A stretch of DNA of 64,000 nucleotides from Tenebrio molitor (GCF_963966145.1 NC_091054.1:8122001-8186000), one strand, 5' to 3'. Positions 36,001-48,806 are shown, counted from the first letter of the stretch. A program made the numbers and translations. The notes: generated by a model from the letters alone, not told the origin.

Positions 36001-37101
36001 TCCAAGGCTGTCTCTAGTCCAAATCAGGAGCCAAATTAACAAAAACTTGCTGAGTCGCTTTTCAGACAATTCTGTTTTCCGTTCGAAATCTGTGTCAAAC
36101 TGAAAGTGACAGAAGAACCCAGCAGGTCGTACCTACCTGTTTGATCAATCGAATTCCGGAGCCGAGGTGCGGTCAATTTGCAATGTTGACTGCATCACGA
36201 CGAGGAAAAAGTTGGCCTGAGGTTAGCCAACAAAAAAATCTAGACCAAAATCCCCATTAGTTTTATTAAAACCAGTAAGTTTCTTTCGCATTGCGCATGA
36301 CTGAGTCGCGATTGTTTTAACCGATTTGTTATCACAAAAAGCGAGTACCTAACTGTAACAGAAATGGTACCGGTGAAACAATGAAAAATGTGGCCGAGAT
36401 GAGTACCCAAACTAATTTCACACCTCGAAAAGCTGGAATCTCCTACCACAGGTCGCTTGTTTTTGTGCAATTCGCACTTTGATGTGATGTTTTAAACGGT
36501 GAAAGTACCTGATCGCATACCAGATCAACGAACCTATGGTACCCACCAATTTCCACTGATGCTAATTGGCGCTTTATGGAAATCTATGAAAGTGCCATTT
36601 TCTAATTGCAGCTGTCCGGTGGGTTACCGGTGCCGGTCTTCGCGCTGCCCCACCGTCAGATGGCGCCTCCGCGAGTCATGGGGTACCCGCTGATTCCCGC
36701 ACCTTTGGGTACCATCCCCTCGCCTGTCATACCACCGTCGCCCACCAACAAGGACTTGGTGAGACTTCCTCGATCTCTGTAGAGTGACCGTCTACTAACG
36801 GGACAATTCGTAGTTGCGCAAGAAGAAGAAACACTTCTACTCCAGGTGTCCCCCGAGGGACGCGACCCCCAGACGCTCTAGATCCAAGTCGAAGGAGAAG
36901 ACTGTGACCGAGGAAGATGTTGCGAGGACGTATACAGGGCTGGATAAGGCGATAGCCGAAGAATTCATTGACATTTGCGATTCGAGAAATGTTAGCTTGT
37001 GCAGCGACTCGAGTTGCACAAGCAGCTGTCAGAGGAGTTGTAATGGTTGCAATCATAGCGACGTCGCCTCGAGGGAATATTTAGTGGGGAATAAAACGTG
37101 A
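33051..37101 (+). CDS. Four-pass membrane protein (CD20/tetraspan-like topology), family unassigned
   Basis: Exons 33051-33308, 34584-34817, 35452-35742, 36612-36758 and 36814-37101 all join in phase 0 to give 405 residues. Four membrane segments are evident: about residues 57-80 (LCLGLMQFIFGFLMVVFGG), 87-110 (starting LGGGIWAGCLAMATGIIGIL), 121-147 (TIFLALSLVSLAVAQLVV) and 182-205 (SNLGLLTVSVGEFIVAAI). A polar N-terminus of about 55 residues and a long cytoplasmic C-terminus flank them. The tail has a Cys pair (LCPCFRRK), a Pro-rich stretch (exon 4), an Arg/Ser/Lys segment and a Cys-rich end (CSDSSCTSSCQRSCNGC). The topology is like CD20/MS4A proteins and sarcospan, but I cannot name the family. 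AATAAA overlaps the last codons near 37090. Function unknown. Confidence 0.82.
36658..36666 (+). promoter_or_regulatory. CTCF-like motif inside coding exon 4
   Basis: AGATGGCGCC encodes part of the Pro-rich tail (RQMAPP). Because it is also coding, it is the least certain of the five motif hits. Confidence 0.2.
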
Positions 37102-37841
37102 AATTTAAGATTAATGGGCTCGGTTTTATTGCTCCTGACAAATCTGTTTGTTTTTATTTCCATAAAGAACGCTCATATAATCCGAATAATTAGTACTAAT
37201 GGAATATTAATTCAATTATGTCCTAGTTCAAAGATGGGGTTGTCCGCAGGATACTTCTAGATAGCCATTTCTGTATTCTGTACTTTCTTTTGACTATTAT
37301 TAAGTGTTATTTCTAATTTAAAACTGTATCTTATGTATAAAGAGTTGTGTGATATATTGTGTATATCGATTTTTAATATAACGATTTAAAATTTGTTCTT
37401 TGATTATTTTTCATTGTCCCAACAAATTCTACTAAAAACATTCTTCGTATTAGTAGAACTGCTCGTTATGCAACCAGTTATACCGTATTGTGTAATTCCA
37501 CAATTTTTGAATTTTAAAACGTGTTACAAACTAATTTTGGGACACCATGTAAATTAACTGTCACAGTTTTTGACAGTTTTACTGTCAATTGTTTATAAAA
37601 TAAAAGGAAACTTATAATATCTACCAGTACTAACACTTTCGCGTGTTCTGACAAATTAATTACGCACAAATCTATTGATTTCGCTGCGAGATTTATTTAA
37701 CATTAATCAATAAGTATCACTCTGAACGTTACAATAACAAATACAAATCAAATTAAGAAAAATTAAAGCGACTAAATAATTCACTTTAATTATTCTAATT
37801 TGAGCTGTCAAGTGTCAATCTGTCAATTGCGACCGACTGCA

Positions 37842-37850
37842 GCGCCACCT
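37842..37850 (-). promoter_or_regulatory. CTCF-like motif AGGTGGCGC (minus strand)
   Basis: Minus strand reads TAGGTGGCGCTGCAG, an exact match to the AGGTGGCGC form best known from flies. It lies 740 bases downstream of the four-pass gene. Confidence 0.45.
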
Positions 37851-38397
37851 ACTCCTACTGACAGTAAAATCCTAAAGCCTACATCACAAGCTGATGATGT
37901 TTGTGTTTTATAAAGAGAAATTAATCTCGTGTATTATTTTTAACATTTGTGATGTTTTCCTAGAGTTGTTTTTCAAAATTTCTTACGAGAAGTGAATGAA
38001 TGTAGTCGGAAAGCAATTATGAGTACCGCTAACCCTAAAGCGGCGTTTAGCGTGGAAGTGTGTGATGCGTGATTTGGATGAATTTACTGAAAATTATAAC
38101 AGTAATGAACAATTTTAAGTGAAGAAGCTTCAATCTTTGGTGGCAAACGTAAGAAATCTACATTTAGTTACAAGTTTCAAATGTACTCAATGGTGTGGTT
38201 ACATCAAATGGACCTCTTGATATGGTATCTAAATCTAAGATAAGACATTCCATGACTGATAATGCTCCAATAATGAGTATTATATAATAGATCTTTTTCG
38301 GCTTAGCCCTAAGTCGAAAAACAGTCAAATTGTGTTCATTTCATTATGTAATCTAAGCAATTTTGTCATCTACAGCGTGTCTCATCATCATCGATTA

Positions 38398-38419
38398 ACT
38401 GTCAAAATATTTTGACAGT
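38398..38419. repeat. Perfect 22-base palindrome
   Basis: ACTGTCAAAAT followed directly by its exact reverse complement. It is built from the TGTCAAA word that recurs through the window. Confidence 0.7.
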
Positions 38420-39846
38420 TGAAATTTTTGTCTATTTTTTTTTATATCCGCAACAGATTATGCGAAAAGTATCATCCAACAAGAATACTTGGATTTCTTT
38501 GTAAGCACATGATTTGTATCATGTGACATTTTTCACGTGGTACTCGAGACGGAGTAAGCCAATTAAAATTTAGAAGCGCTGCAGTTTAAAAAAGAAGCGG
38601 GAAACTACTTTCAATAGCAAACAACTCGGTCAAGACACTAAACAACGAACCAGTACTCGTCCCAGATGATGATTTCTAATATTTTAAGTGAATGCTGTTG
38701 CGATAGACTTAAAAACTACGGTCTGTGTAAGGCATAACATTACGAAATTAATACTCTGCGACTCCTAAATAACATGCTATAACGGTACCTTTTGTACAAT
38801 TTAATAGTACTAGTTGCTTGCCTATTCATATCTTCATCTTCATCCTTGACTGCATCTTCAGTCTTGCACACAGCCAGCTCGAGTATCTCATGCAGTGACA
38901 AATATCGGTACGACAATGTAGTACCGAAGGCCTAAAGCTAATTCCTTTCCCAGTTTTTGTGGCTCCAGTTAGATATAAAAGATAAATATTGTGACACGAA
39001 TCTTCGCTGTAATCTCTGTAAATTATCTCTAAATAATTGTCGAGGTTGGTACTTGATTTGTGAGGTAAGGATAGAGCAAGTACGATCGATGCTTATCATT
39101 AAAAGGACAATAGCGCTGACAGTTTTGACCGTTGCGCTCAAGCTCATTTTATCCGCTTGTGAATCATTGTGGTTCATTTCTGATGTACGAGTTTAAACTC
39201 CAAATTTGTTCACCGCAAATATTCATTCAGTGACAGTACTATTTGGTGCGCTATGTGGAGGTGGTTTTGTGACGGATGAATGCACATATTAGGTATTTGA
39301 GTTTTGTTGGATTTAATGGTAATTGATAGTTTTAATTGTTGTGGTGTGTGTTTGTTATAAGGTTTAAGGTGTGAGTAACCTTGAACTTGGTTGCTGATTT
39401 ACTATTCCTATGAATAACAAATATTTATTCAAAAAACATGATTTAATATACATGGAAATTCATAGCATCGTATTTCTTCCCATTGTTTCAAAGTAATGTT
39501 ACCTAACAATAATTAATACTCCAGTCGTGTTGCTGTTATTATTCTATTTGTTGTATTTGGATAACCAATTATCATGCCATTAGTATGTGCTTTTCTAATT
39601 TTTCTAAACATGGAAGATTTTAGTTTTAGTCCTTCCAGAGTCTAAACTGTTTTCAATTTATTATTATTATCACTATTATTCAAAAATGTTTTTTTTTTTA
39701 AATTGTGGCACTTTTATAGATTACAAATTTCTACTTTCAAGTACAACAGTTGCCTGTGTGTTTCCCATTTACAAAGAAAGTTGTTATCGCTTTCGGCAAA
39801 ATGCTAAATTTTCCATAATTCCAAAATATATTTTTTTCAGACGAAA

Positions 39847-42449
39847 ATGCATGCAAACCGGGTGTATCTGTGCACATTCATGACATTTCTGTGCCTTTTG
39901 GCAGCAAGAGCACAAAATGAAGAGGAACTCAAAGCGATAGCTGAACTCGAAATGGCCGGTTTGGAGTTACAAGACGAATGCGAATTTTTAGCAAGTACTT
40001 ACAAATCGTCACTGATCTCTAATACCTTTAGCGAAAAGGTAAACCTCCACATGTCGCATTGCGTAAACCTTTAGTGTATTTTTTATCGGTAGATAAATGC
40101 CCTGGAGGGATATGGACGCTTGATGAAAGTACACTCTGAAAATATGAAACCCTACGAAGATAATATTCCTTTTTACTTGCAAAGGAACTGGACAGTTCTG
40201 GTCAAATCTGGTGACAATCTTTTGACAGATCCCGACTGGAGTACTGTAGGTGACGTATTTTCGAATCTCCGCCACTGACCTATACTTTTTCTTTATGATA
40301 TAGTTGGTCGCTTACGAGGTTGGCAACGATGAATTAATGCATACTGAAACTGTTCACTGTGATAATAACACGCAAAACTGTCTACTTGTTAAAAAAGGTG
40401 AGTCGACAACTGTCACTTTTGACATTTGTCTTTTAGATGAATCAAGCACAGACGTAACTTCCACCAGTCTCAGTCTAATGAAATTTTAATGTTTTCAGGC
40501 TACCAACATATTTTGGAAAATTCAAGGAATCAGACGTTGTTGCAAAAAGGGTGGTTTGGCTGGCAACTACTACTCTCTCTTAGGAGACATCAGTTTCCCC
40601 TGGTGTTGAATCTTGTCCCCAAAGCTGCTTCCCTCAATGGTCAGTGTTGACAATTTGACATTTTCTTAACCTAACGGATGTTTTTTTTTTTAGATTTTTT
40701 AGACCCACGATCTTATTGGGAAATGTTCACAGACCAGGAAGGTGCTTATGCAGCTGCTGAAGATTTGTGGACACAAATAAAACCCCTTTATTTCAAGTTA
40801 CAAAATTTTGTAAAAACTAGACTCTTCAGATATTACAAAATCACCGACGACAAATCTGAAATTCCAGTGTATTTACTAGGTGAGGCAAAAAACTTCCACT
40901 TTCTTTTTGTATAACATTTTTTATCAAGGGTCGAATTTTGGCAACGACTGGAGCCACATAGCCGATATAGTCTTGCCTCATCCTCTAATCTACCGCAGAG
41001 CAGAAGCCTATCTAGACAAAATGGTAATAAATCTATTTTTTACAAGTTCAAAAAGCAACAATATTGTTTTAGCCAATCCAAGACATTTACAAAGCTGCTG
41101 AAGAAATCACTCAACAGCTTTCGTTGGGCCCTCTAGGGAACAAGTTCTGGACCAACAGTCTCTTCAACATGACATTTTGTGAAAATCACGTCCTAAGTTT
41201 TTGCGTACAAGAACACTCCGAGTAAGTCTACCACGCTCACTGTTTCACCCTTCAACTCTCATTTTGTAGGTTGTTGGCTTGTGACAAAACTTCATGGGTT
41301 GCCTATATGGACGCTTTTGAAGTTGCAATAGACGTAGCTTTGCGAAACTCCGATTATTTGAATTTGCCGCTCTCGAATTTGCGCTACTCTGTGGTGGATG
41401 ACGCTGTTGCGGGGTTAGGATCTGTACTTGCAATCAAAAATATGCGATATAAGGGAGTTTGGGATACAAGTTTATTTCCACAAAACGGGACCGACGCTGA
41501 TGCGAATAAAATGACGCAACTTTTACTGATAGCCTTGAGGGTGTTACCCAAACTGCCGTATTACTTGGCTGCAGATAAGTGGAGATTGCATTTGTTGGAA
41601 AACGGGTTTGACAACATGAACGAAGAGTGGTGGCGTTTTAGGTTGATTCCAGAATTTAACATATTTTTCGGTTTTTATTTTGTTAATTTTGTAGGAAAGA
41701 GTTTCAAGGTGTGGAGGGAATTTCAAACAACGAGACAGATTTCCTTGGGGACTCTTTTATTGCATCCAACAAACCCTACCTCAGGTTGGTACCACTGAAC
41801 CATGAAGATAGCCGCCGCTTAAACAATTTGTTTTAGTAAATTTCTGGGAACTATTTTCCAGTTTCATCTTTTGGAAAATTACGACTGGTCGGACACAAAT
41901 GAAAGTTTTGCTTCCAGTATAGGAAATGACGAAAACTTCTTGTAAGCATAAATGTAAGCTTCGACATTTCACCTCGTTGATTTTAATTTTAGATCGATGA
42001 TACATGAGAGATCGGCGACGCCCTGGCCAGATTTAATTGGCACTTATTACAGCGTGTACGAATTATCTGCGACCCCACTTTTGGAGTATTTTGCCCCCTT
42101 GGAAGAATATTTCAATTCGGCACCACTGGAACAGGTGGTACCAACTTTCCCGCCCACTAAGCGTACAACAAGCAAACCCAAAATTGAATATGAAGAAGTC
42201 AAATTGAAATCGGCAGAAATTCGGAAAAATGAAACAGTCGGTGTTAATTTTAAAGTGAGTGACAGCGAAACGGAACGACCGGAACACATTCACGACTATC
42301 CAGTGGACGGTCCGAATCCGGTGATGCAAAGCTACAGCATGTACATAGGACTGGGGCTGTTGGGGGCTGTGGCGGTCATGGTGCTTGTTGTGATTGTGAA
42401 AAAAGTGAAAAAGAACAGGAGGACGAATAATAGAAGATTTGAAACGTAG
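39847..42449 (+). CDS. Catalytically dead, membrane-anchored ACE homologue (peptidase M2 family)
   Basis: Eleven exons join in frame to 677 residues: 39847-40038, 40093-40245, 40304-40397, 40499-40639, 40694-40879, 40929-41023, 41073-41221, 41270-41641, 41695-41784, 41837-41941 and 41993-42449. A signal peptide (residues 1-22) is followed by an ACE-like ectodomain: YFKLQNFVKTRLFRYY, EIPVYLLGSNFGNDW, NKFWTNSLF, EEWWRFRKEFQG, GTIFQFHLL and ATPWPDLIG. At the zinc site, where active ACE has HEXXH, this protein reads VAYMDAF (about 347-353), so the zinc ligands and catalytic Glu are absent; the downstream Glu ligand region is also changed. A membrane segment spans about 643-661, with a short basic tail. 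Inactive ACE-like proteins are known in insects (Drosophila Ance-2 to -5, Ance-3 being membrane-bound) and nematodes (ACN-1). At least seven N-glycosylation sites are visible. AATAAA is at 42486-42491. Role unknown. Confidence 0.88.
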
Positions 42450-45375
42450 CGGCGACTGTTTACTTAAGACTAATTTATTAATTGTAATAAAAATGTGTTA
42501 GTATCGGTAGTTCTCATTTCCTAGTCGGACAGATTTTTAGTGCTACTGGTGTGGTGCATTCAAAATGAGAAAATAGGCACGGACTTATTGCTACGCCACT
42601 GGAGAATTCTAGTTGGATTGTCAGGTCGTGTTGTGTTGGCAGCACTACTTGAAAATGTCGGTTTCGTTGCGCTAAACGTCAAACGTTACTTTAAATAGAT
42701 GTGACTTGCATAGATTCCGTAATGCATCTACCAAAATTATTTTTTTCTCAATGTTTCCGCATTCGTGTCAGTATTGTGTTAAGGCTTACAAATGTGCGTC
42801 AACTATAATGTTTACAAACCAGGCGTAAGTCTTGTCGATACCGAAATCAGCATTCAAAGATAATTTCCATAATTAATACAGTGTTGATTCCTGTTGGTAC
42901 GTATTTTTCTTTAATTATATCATGTGATTGCTTCATTAAATCGTACATCAACGATAATGCAAAGGTAAGACAAGGCCGTCTAACTAGTGTGAAAAAAACT
43001 AGTAAATGGAAATCGGTTAGTTAATTTTTTTTAATAAAAAATGTTACGTAGCACTTCTTTTGTGACATTCAGCGTTATTTAGGGGCTGTTCTTGAAGCAA
43101 TGAAAAATTAACAGTCAGATTAATTTGCAAAAGGAACAACAAAATAAATGATCGTTGAATAGTTAACAATTTTATTTGACGTGGGTGTATTAAGGGTGAA
43201 ATGTTTTCACTTAAGTGTAGTGTTTGCATATTTCCACAGTATTGTTGAGACAAGATAACATTGTTTAATTTCTTCACGTAAAATATGTGATTTTCCTCAT
43301 TCTTGAATACCTAGCTTGGTAACAGTTGTAATTCTTAAATTTATCGCAGTTGCGATCGCAATTGTCCACTGAGTTTTCAGTTGTTATGAAATGACCAGTC
43401 CATTAACCAGATGGAATTGAATATGTTGACAAATTAAAACAAACGCGACTTTGACTCAGTCGAAGTTGTCTTTTTTCAATGAAAAAAATCCCAGAAAAAT
43501 CGTATTTGTGTTGCTTTTTAGTGCGATCCACTAGACCGTACCTCTACTCAAATCGATGGTTACATGGTAATGCAGATTTGCAAGCCAATAGCAATTATAG
43601 TTGGTAAAAATACCACACGTAACCGGAAGTTTGCCGATTTTTGTAGTCATCATACCTTGCAAGTTTTACGAGTCAAATATTTCTCTTGAATTTTCCTAAA
43701 AAAGTAGAACAAATTAACCGCTCCTTGGTCCTGTGTATTTTCTTGAAGATGTATTTCTTCTATTTTTCTAATTTCTTTTGCATCAATGACGAATTAGTCT
43801 AATGCCAACGATGATGCGATACTTAGATTTAATACCTTGAATGCATTGCGAATTGTAAAGCAGTAGTTTGTGGTTACTGTATTTTTTATAGATAACAGCG
43901 GGGATAAGGTCGTTGTTGTTATCTGTGGCTTATAAGATAATCTCTGATTTCTAAATGTCTCTGATAACTAGTGTCGCTTCTTCTGTCGAAATAAACTGAT
44001 AAATTTCAAGAGAATTTCCTTGAGAGTGTTATCATTTCCTTCTATTAGAATTCCAGTAGGTTCAGAACTGTCAACCTGGTGGGATTATTTTCCTGTGGGT
44101 TTCATAACTCATTAAAAATATTATTCTACCACTTCCACGGTTCTCTCATGACTTATTTTCTTAAACAGTAAACCACAACATTTTGTGTCAATACTAACGC
44201 TTCAAGGGCATATTTTTTCACCGACACAATTTTTTTAATTTTTCTTCCAACAAGGTGCTTCTGATCTGAATTTGGTGATTTTCAACGCAGTATACTTGAA
44301 CGACAAATGTCAGATTATTTATTTAGTTTTGTTTTGTAGAGCGATCGATGCAATTTCTCCTCTGCAACAAAAATATATGTTCAGATGCAGCCAACTCTTG
44401 GAACGACTGAGAAGGGTGTTTTTCCGTTTGTGTCACTATTCGAGTCCTGACTTCCCTTTCCATCTGTTAGAAGACCAACCCAGGTGCCAAAGTTATTATT
44501 GGTTGGAACCAGTGGTGACATTTGCACCTTGGTTCTTTTTCTACAAAAATTACACCAGGAATTGGATGAGTGATGGACGGAGGAACAGACTTCTCAGTCG
44601 TCGAACAATTGGCAACAGAAAAAAAACGATGAGAAACGAAACATTTGTTTGGTGATTGAGTTTTGATTTGAAATTGGTGTTTGTCAAATCTTCACGTTTC
44701 ATGATCTAGTTTGTTCGAAACTGGACAACAAAAAGCGGTTCAGTTGTTAACCAAACCGTGTAAAAGAAGACACCGAAGAAAGTTGTCCCAAATCCCCTCA
44801 AATTTCTCCTGATAATAAAACAACTTGTTTGCGTAACTTTCACCGGTGTTAACATAAACTCTCGATACCTAATTATACGAACAGAAAAAAATGCATTTGA
44901 TTGTCGACTTTATCATTGTATCGGGTGTTCACTAAAATGAAGAGTCAGTTGTGAACGTACAGTCGCGAGCAATAAATTTTGGTCGTCAAGGTAATTCTTG
45001 GACGCAATCGAAAATGCTCCATTGTAAAACAGTCATAAATATCATAACCTATCATCATGTTGTGTAACATTAATTGTCATTTTTTTTCTCATTTTTTGGA
45101 CACTGTTGACATGGGTATAATCAGGCAGGCATATTAAGTACATGATGCAAATAAAAATTCAAGTTTAAATTAACGCGGACAGTGCGACCAATGGAGAGGT
45201 AACATTTCAAATAGAGAAAAAAAGTTGTCAAAAGAAAGAACTGTTTTTCCAAAATGGTGGTTGCAGAAGTAGCAGCTCTTTGAACAAAGTTTTCATCGAT
45301 TGTTTTAATAAAGGAGCCTATGGCATCTACGTATGTACGAAAGTCTCTTTTCACTAGGACGCCAAAGATTATAAA
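42450..45375. other. Intergenic region downstream of the ACE homologue
   Basis: AT-rich. Apart from the low-confidence frame at 44377-44655 no gene is supported. A TACAGTCGCGAGC motif at about 44959 resembles the ends of small TA-targeting elements, but the partner end was not found. Confidence 0.4.
44377..44655 (+). CDS. Hypothetical protein or exon fragment
   Basis: Not recognised. From an ATG at 44377 the frame encodes 92 residues rich in Arg and aromatics (CSQLLERLRRVFFRLCHYS, then WLEPVVTFAPWFFFYKNYT) and a basic C-terminus. The frame is also open upstream, after an acceptor-like TTTTGTAG at about 44333-44340, and a donor-like CAG/GTGCCA occurs at about 44480, so it may be an exon of something larger. 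Composition is better than that of neighbouring random frames, but no domain is evident. Confidence 0.2.
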   Translation: MFRCSQLLERLRRVFFRLCHYSSPDFPFHLLEDQPRCQSYYWLEPVVTFAPWFFFYKNYTRNWMSDGRRNRLLSRRTIGNRKKTMRNETFVW

Positions 45376-45567
45376 GAGCGATCAAATTAATTTGTAATCG
45401 AGTTATCCATGAATCGAATCCGAAATCGTATGTCGTTACTTGAACTCCACGCTCCAAGAAACACAGCTTGAAACAAAGGTTAGATCTCGACATATCAATC
45501 GCAAAAGACATCCGGATTCAAATCCATGGATGACTCGATTACAAATTAATTTGATTGCTCGATATAA
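45376..45567. repeat. Fold-back repeat with about 50-base arms
   Basis: GATCAAATTAATTTGTAATC near 45382 faces an inverted near-copy near 45533-45560; the arms extend to GAATCCGA on one side and TCCGGATTC on the other. The loop is about 90 bases. It is probably a small inverted-repeat element or an inverted duplication. Confidence 0.6.
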
Positions 45568-45892
45568 TCTTAAAAAAATTGATAAAGCGAACGGTGTTCA
45601 ACAATTTATTTTGATCGCCCTTCTAAACTATTCAATCTGGTTTACGCGAAGGGGCAGTGTTTATAGAACACTCTTAGCCACCACTCAACAAGTGCAATTG
45701 TGTCTGATTGGGCATTGGTTGGTTTTGAAATCTTGCTTTTTTTTGGTGATTGAATAAAATCGTCCTGGGGGTTCGCTTTTTCTTCTCTGAGCGGGCCGCT
45801 TAGAATGAATTGTTTCGGCGTTGCAAACTTATATGTAAACAATTAATTTGAACTAAAACACAATTGAAACATTTTTTTTACATTTTCATGTA

Positions 45893-46104
45893 CAGTGGCG
45901 AGCACGGAATTTCGCACACATTGGACAGTTATTATCGTAATTTTATTAAAATCAGATACGGCCGCCATTTTCGTAACAGTTTAGGTGAAACGTCAGTCAT
46001 GATCACATATGTCATGATTGATTATAATGACAATAAAGCTTAGACTAAATAGTTTTTTTTAAATGACATAGAAATTGGTGTGCGAAATTCCGTGCTCCCA
46101 ACTG
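45893..46104. mobile_element. TA-flanked MITE with 27-base inverted ends
   Basis: The left end CAGTGGCGAGCACGGAATTT and the inverse of the right end differ at two positions over 27 bases, and TA borders both sides (45891-45892 and 46105-46106). The interior has no coding frame. The structure fits a non-autonomous mariner-like element. Confidence 0.85.
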
Positions 46105-46106
46105 TA

Positions 46107-48199
46107 CATACTGGATGTTAAACATTTACTGTGAAACTGTTTATGAAAACTTTTAACAATAAATAAACAAAAATTAAAAATATGTCTTCTTTTTTCACAA
46201 CCATTCATAATTGATGTTTTTTTTCACTCCCTAAATTGGGTGAATAGGTAAAATTTAGTGTTTTTTTTTTAAATTATAACAAAAAAAAGTAGGTACCTAC
46301 ATCAACCTTCAAAGGACAAAAAAAGAATAATTTTCGGATATACAGGTGATTTTGAAAGTTGTGCAGATGTTTTAACCTGTGATAGAACCCCACAATAGGT
46401 AACGATTGAGCCAATAATGCCTTATCCAAATGTGTTGATTTTTTGAGAAAAAGGCGCTAAAAGTTTTTCAAAAAAAGTTTGGCAGCCGGTTCATTTTCTG
46501 CTTTTACTCACAATTAGTCTTTTTGCTTTGTTGTTTTCTAAATAGGTTTCTGGGCACGATTTTATCGTCACTTTACAAATGTTATCACAAATTCATGATG
46601 AAACACAAAAAACTTAAACGATAAAAATCAAACTTAATCTCTTAAATCATTCCTAGGAATACATCCTCATCCTCAAAAAAATTGTCATGTAAGGTATGAA
46701 TTTTTTTCATTCATCGTTTAGGTAGTGGGAAGGCCTATCAGAAAAAGAAGAAAAAAAGTGGGGGTTGTCATTTAAAAAAATTATTGATGACGTCATAACT
46801 AGGAGATGAAAAGCTGTCAACACAAGTAAAGTGTTGAAGAATATGTACTTTCTAAAAACAAAGTTGACTTCTTAGAGGATCTTTCTCAGAAATTAATACT
46901 TACAGTTTTATCGAATTTATTCCGAACTTTACGAACGCACTGTATAATAGTTACAATATGGCCGTTTGTGGCTTTTTTGTAGGAAATTGTATGCTCTATA
47001 GTCTATACAAAGAAAAATTTTGCTATTTGCTTTATCTGCGGAGGCGAATTAAGGTGCAAGAGTTTATTACGCTAGGTAAGTGTACCTATTACGTGTAAGT
47101 ATTACGAGGTCGGTAAGTGTCTTATAAATACACACCCCACAATTATCGCATAACATATGTTTAGGTATACATGTAAAATTTGAACTATAACTTAATTTTT
47201 TTTCTGTGTTATCCTTCCGAGAGTGAAATTGTATAAAATCCATATTGCACATATCAACATAAGAAGTTAGTCATTGATTAATTCGCTGTGGTAAACGAGA
47301 TGGTTCTGCAATGTCTTGCATAGTAAAAAAAAATAACATAAGCAGTGCAGAAATCAATTATCATTCCAATATAGGGTTGAAATTTTCTTAAAGATCAAAT
47401 TTAGTCTATTTATACGAAATGTTTGCAGACCAGACCAGAAACAAAGTCATGCGATAATTGTGTGTATATTACATTGAGAAAAACTTGATTTTCCAAGTTT
47501 TGAGATCGGTTAATAAGCATAGTTATAAAAAGTTATGAAACGAGCGAGTATCGTGGAATATTTTAAGCTCTATCGCTTTTACTTAAACTTAAATAACAAT
47601 GTTGGTTCAATTTTAAGCTTACTTTCTGTTAATAATAGCACCCAGTACTGTTATTTATTATACATAACAACCGTCATGTTCGATAACATGATAACGAAGG
47701 GGGAAATTAGTGGAGATATTTGCGTAAAATAGTAGGAATTTAATGCAACATATGCATGAAGGAGCACTTTTTCTTATGAATCGGCAATTCTATGAGTGCA
47801 AAAAGACATTTCTTGAGTTGGATACAATATTTTTTCTCGACTGTTGGCAATTTGAAAAACAATCAAAATCAAACACAAATCCAAAATTTGACCTTTCTAA
47901 AGCCAAGATGGCGACACAACTTCAATTGTTCTCCACGCACTCTTATCACTCGACTGCACTATATTGAAGCTTTTTACTTTTTTCATTATTACCATAAACA
48001 AATATTTTACGCATTAAAAGTAGTGAGATACAGGCTGTTCCAAAACTATCGCCAAAAAATGTTCCATGGCAATTTCCCATATCAACATCAACGCGAAATC
48101 GTAATCACACCGTTTTTTTATGCGTCTGTATAATTTTACAATTTTTTGTCTTATAACTTGTTAAATTTTGACATTGCAAATTGTAAAGTAAATCGATGT
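46107..48199. other. Intergenic, no gene recognised
   Basis: AT-rich with poly-A/T runs. A TACAGGCTGTTCC motif near 48030 resembles an element end seen again at 50402. Open frames up to 113 codons (47792-48133) are not protein-like. Confidence 0.45.
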
Positions 48200-48540
48200 T
48201 GACAAATGTAAATTTAAAAAAATATATACAAAAAAAAAAACAAAACATACAAAATAGTTCTTTTTATATTAAGCGCGTGAAGTTAGTGTTTTTTGTGCAT
48301 GAAAAGGTGTTTTACGCCGAGACGCAGGTCGAGGCTGTAAAAACCTTCGAATGCACAAAAGACATATTCATGCACGAAAGATAAACAATATTTTTTCTAT
48401 AATTGCTTTCAAAATTAAATTTAAAAATTCGAAGTTTTGAAGGAAATTTGAAGTATGAACGCAGTGTTGCTAGGTAACTAATAGAAAACAGTGTGTGAAG
48501 TGAAAAACAGAAAAGCTTGTGTGTGAGATCGCAGACACAC
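48200..48540. repeat. Dispersed repeat, left copy beside the sulfotransferase
   Basis: Matches 50640-50965 in the same orientation. Shared words include GTGTTTTTTGTGCATGAAAA, TTTTACGCCGAGACG, AACAATATTTTTTCTATAAT and GTTGCTAGGTAACTAAT. Short internal inverted arms (AAGGTGTTTTACGC... with CTGTAAAAACCTT) suggest it can fold back. It carries an X-box-like GTTGCTAGGTAAC at 48466-48478. Confidence 0.75.
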
Positions 48541-48806
48541 GTCTTGCAGCCTCTTTACTGAAAACTTGCCTTCTCTCCACACTTTTGTTACATTCCGTAT
48601 TTCCTCGACGGTATCCCCATTCGTATTCACTTCTTCTGCGTTCGTACGCACTTTGCCTTATTACAACCGTTTCATTTACACTTTCACTCAACGAAACTGT
48701 CATTCTAACGGCGCAAACAATGATTCGGGCAAATAACGAAATTGCACCTAGAGCGGTAGAGTCGAGTGCAGAAACTCAGTAGCGTTTAGCCTCTCATACA
48801 GTGTCC

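Larger units (their letters stand above)
37102..39846. other. Intergenic region between the four-pass gene and the ACE homologue
   Basis: Mostly AT-rich. It holds a CTCF-like motif at 37842 and a perfect palindrome at 38398. The stretch 38720-39200 is open on the minus strand for 79 codons but not protein-like. The end, about 39200-39846, should include the 5' region of the ACE homologue. Confidence 0.4.

Noticed and set aside
38938..39196. Overlapping 79-codon frames on both strands
   Set aside because: Neither resembles a protein and no splice sites fit.
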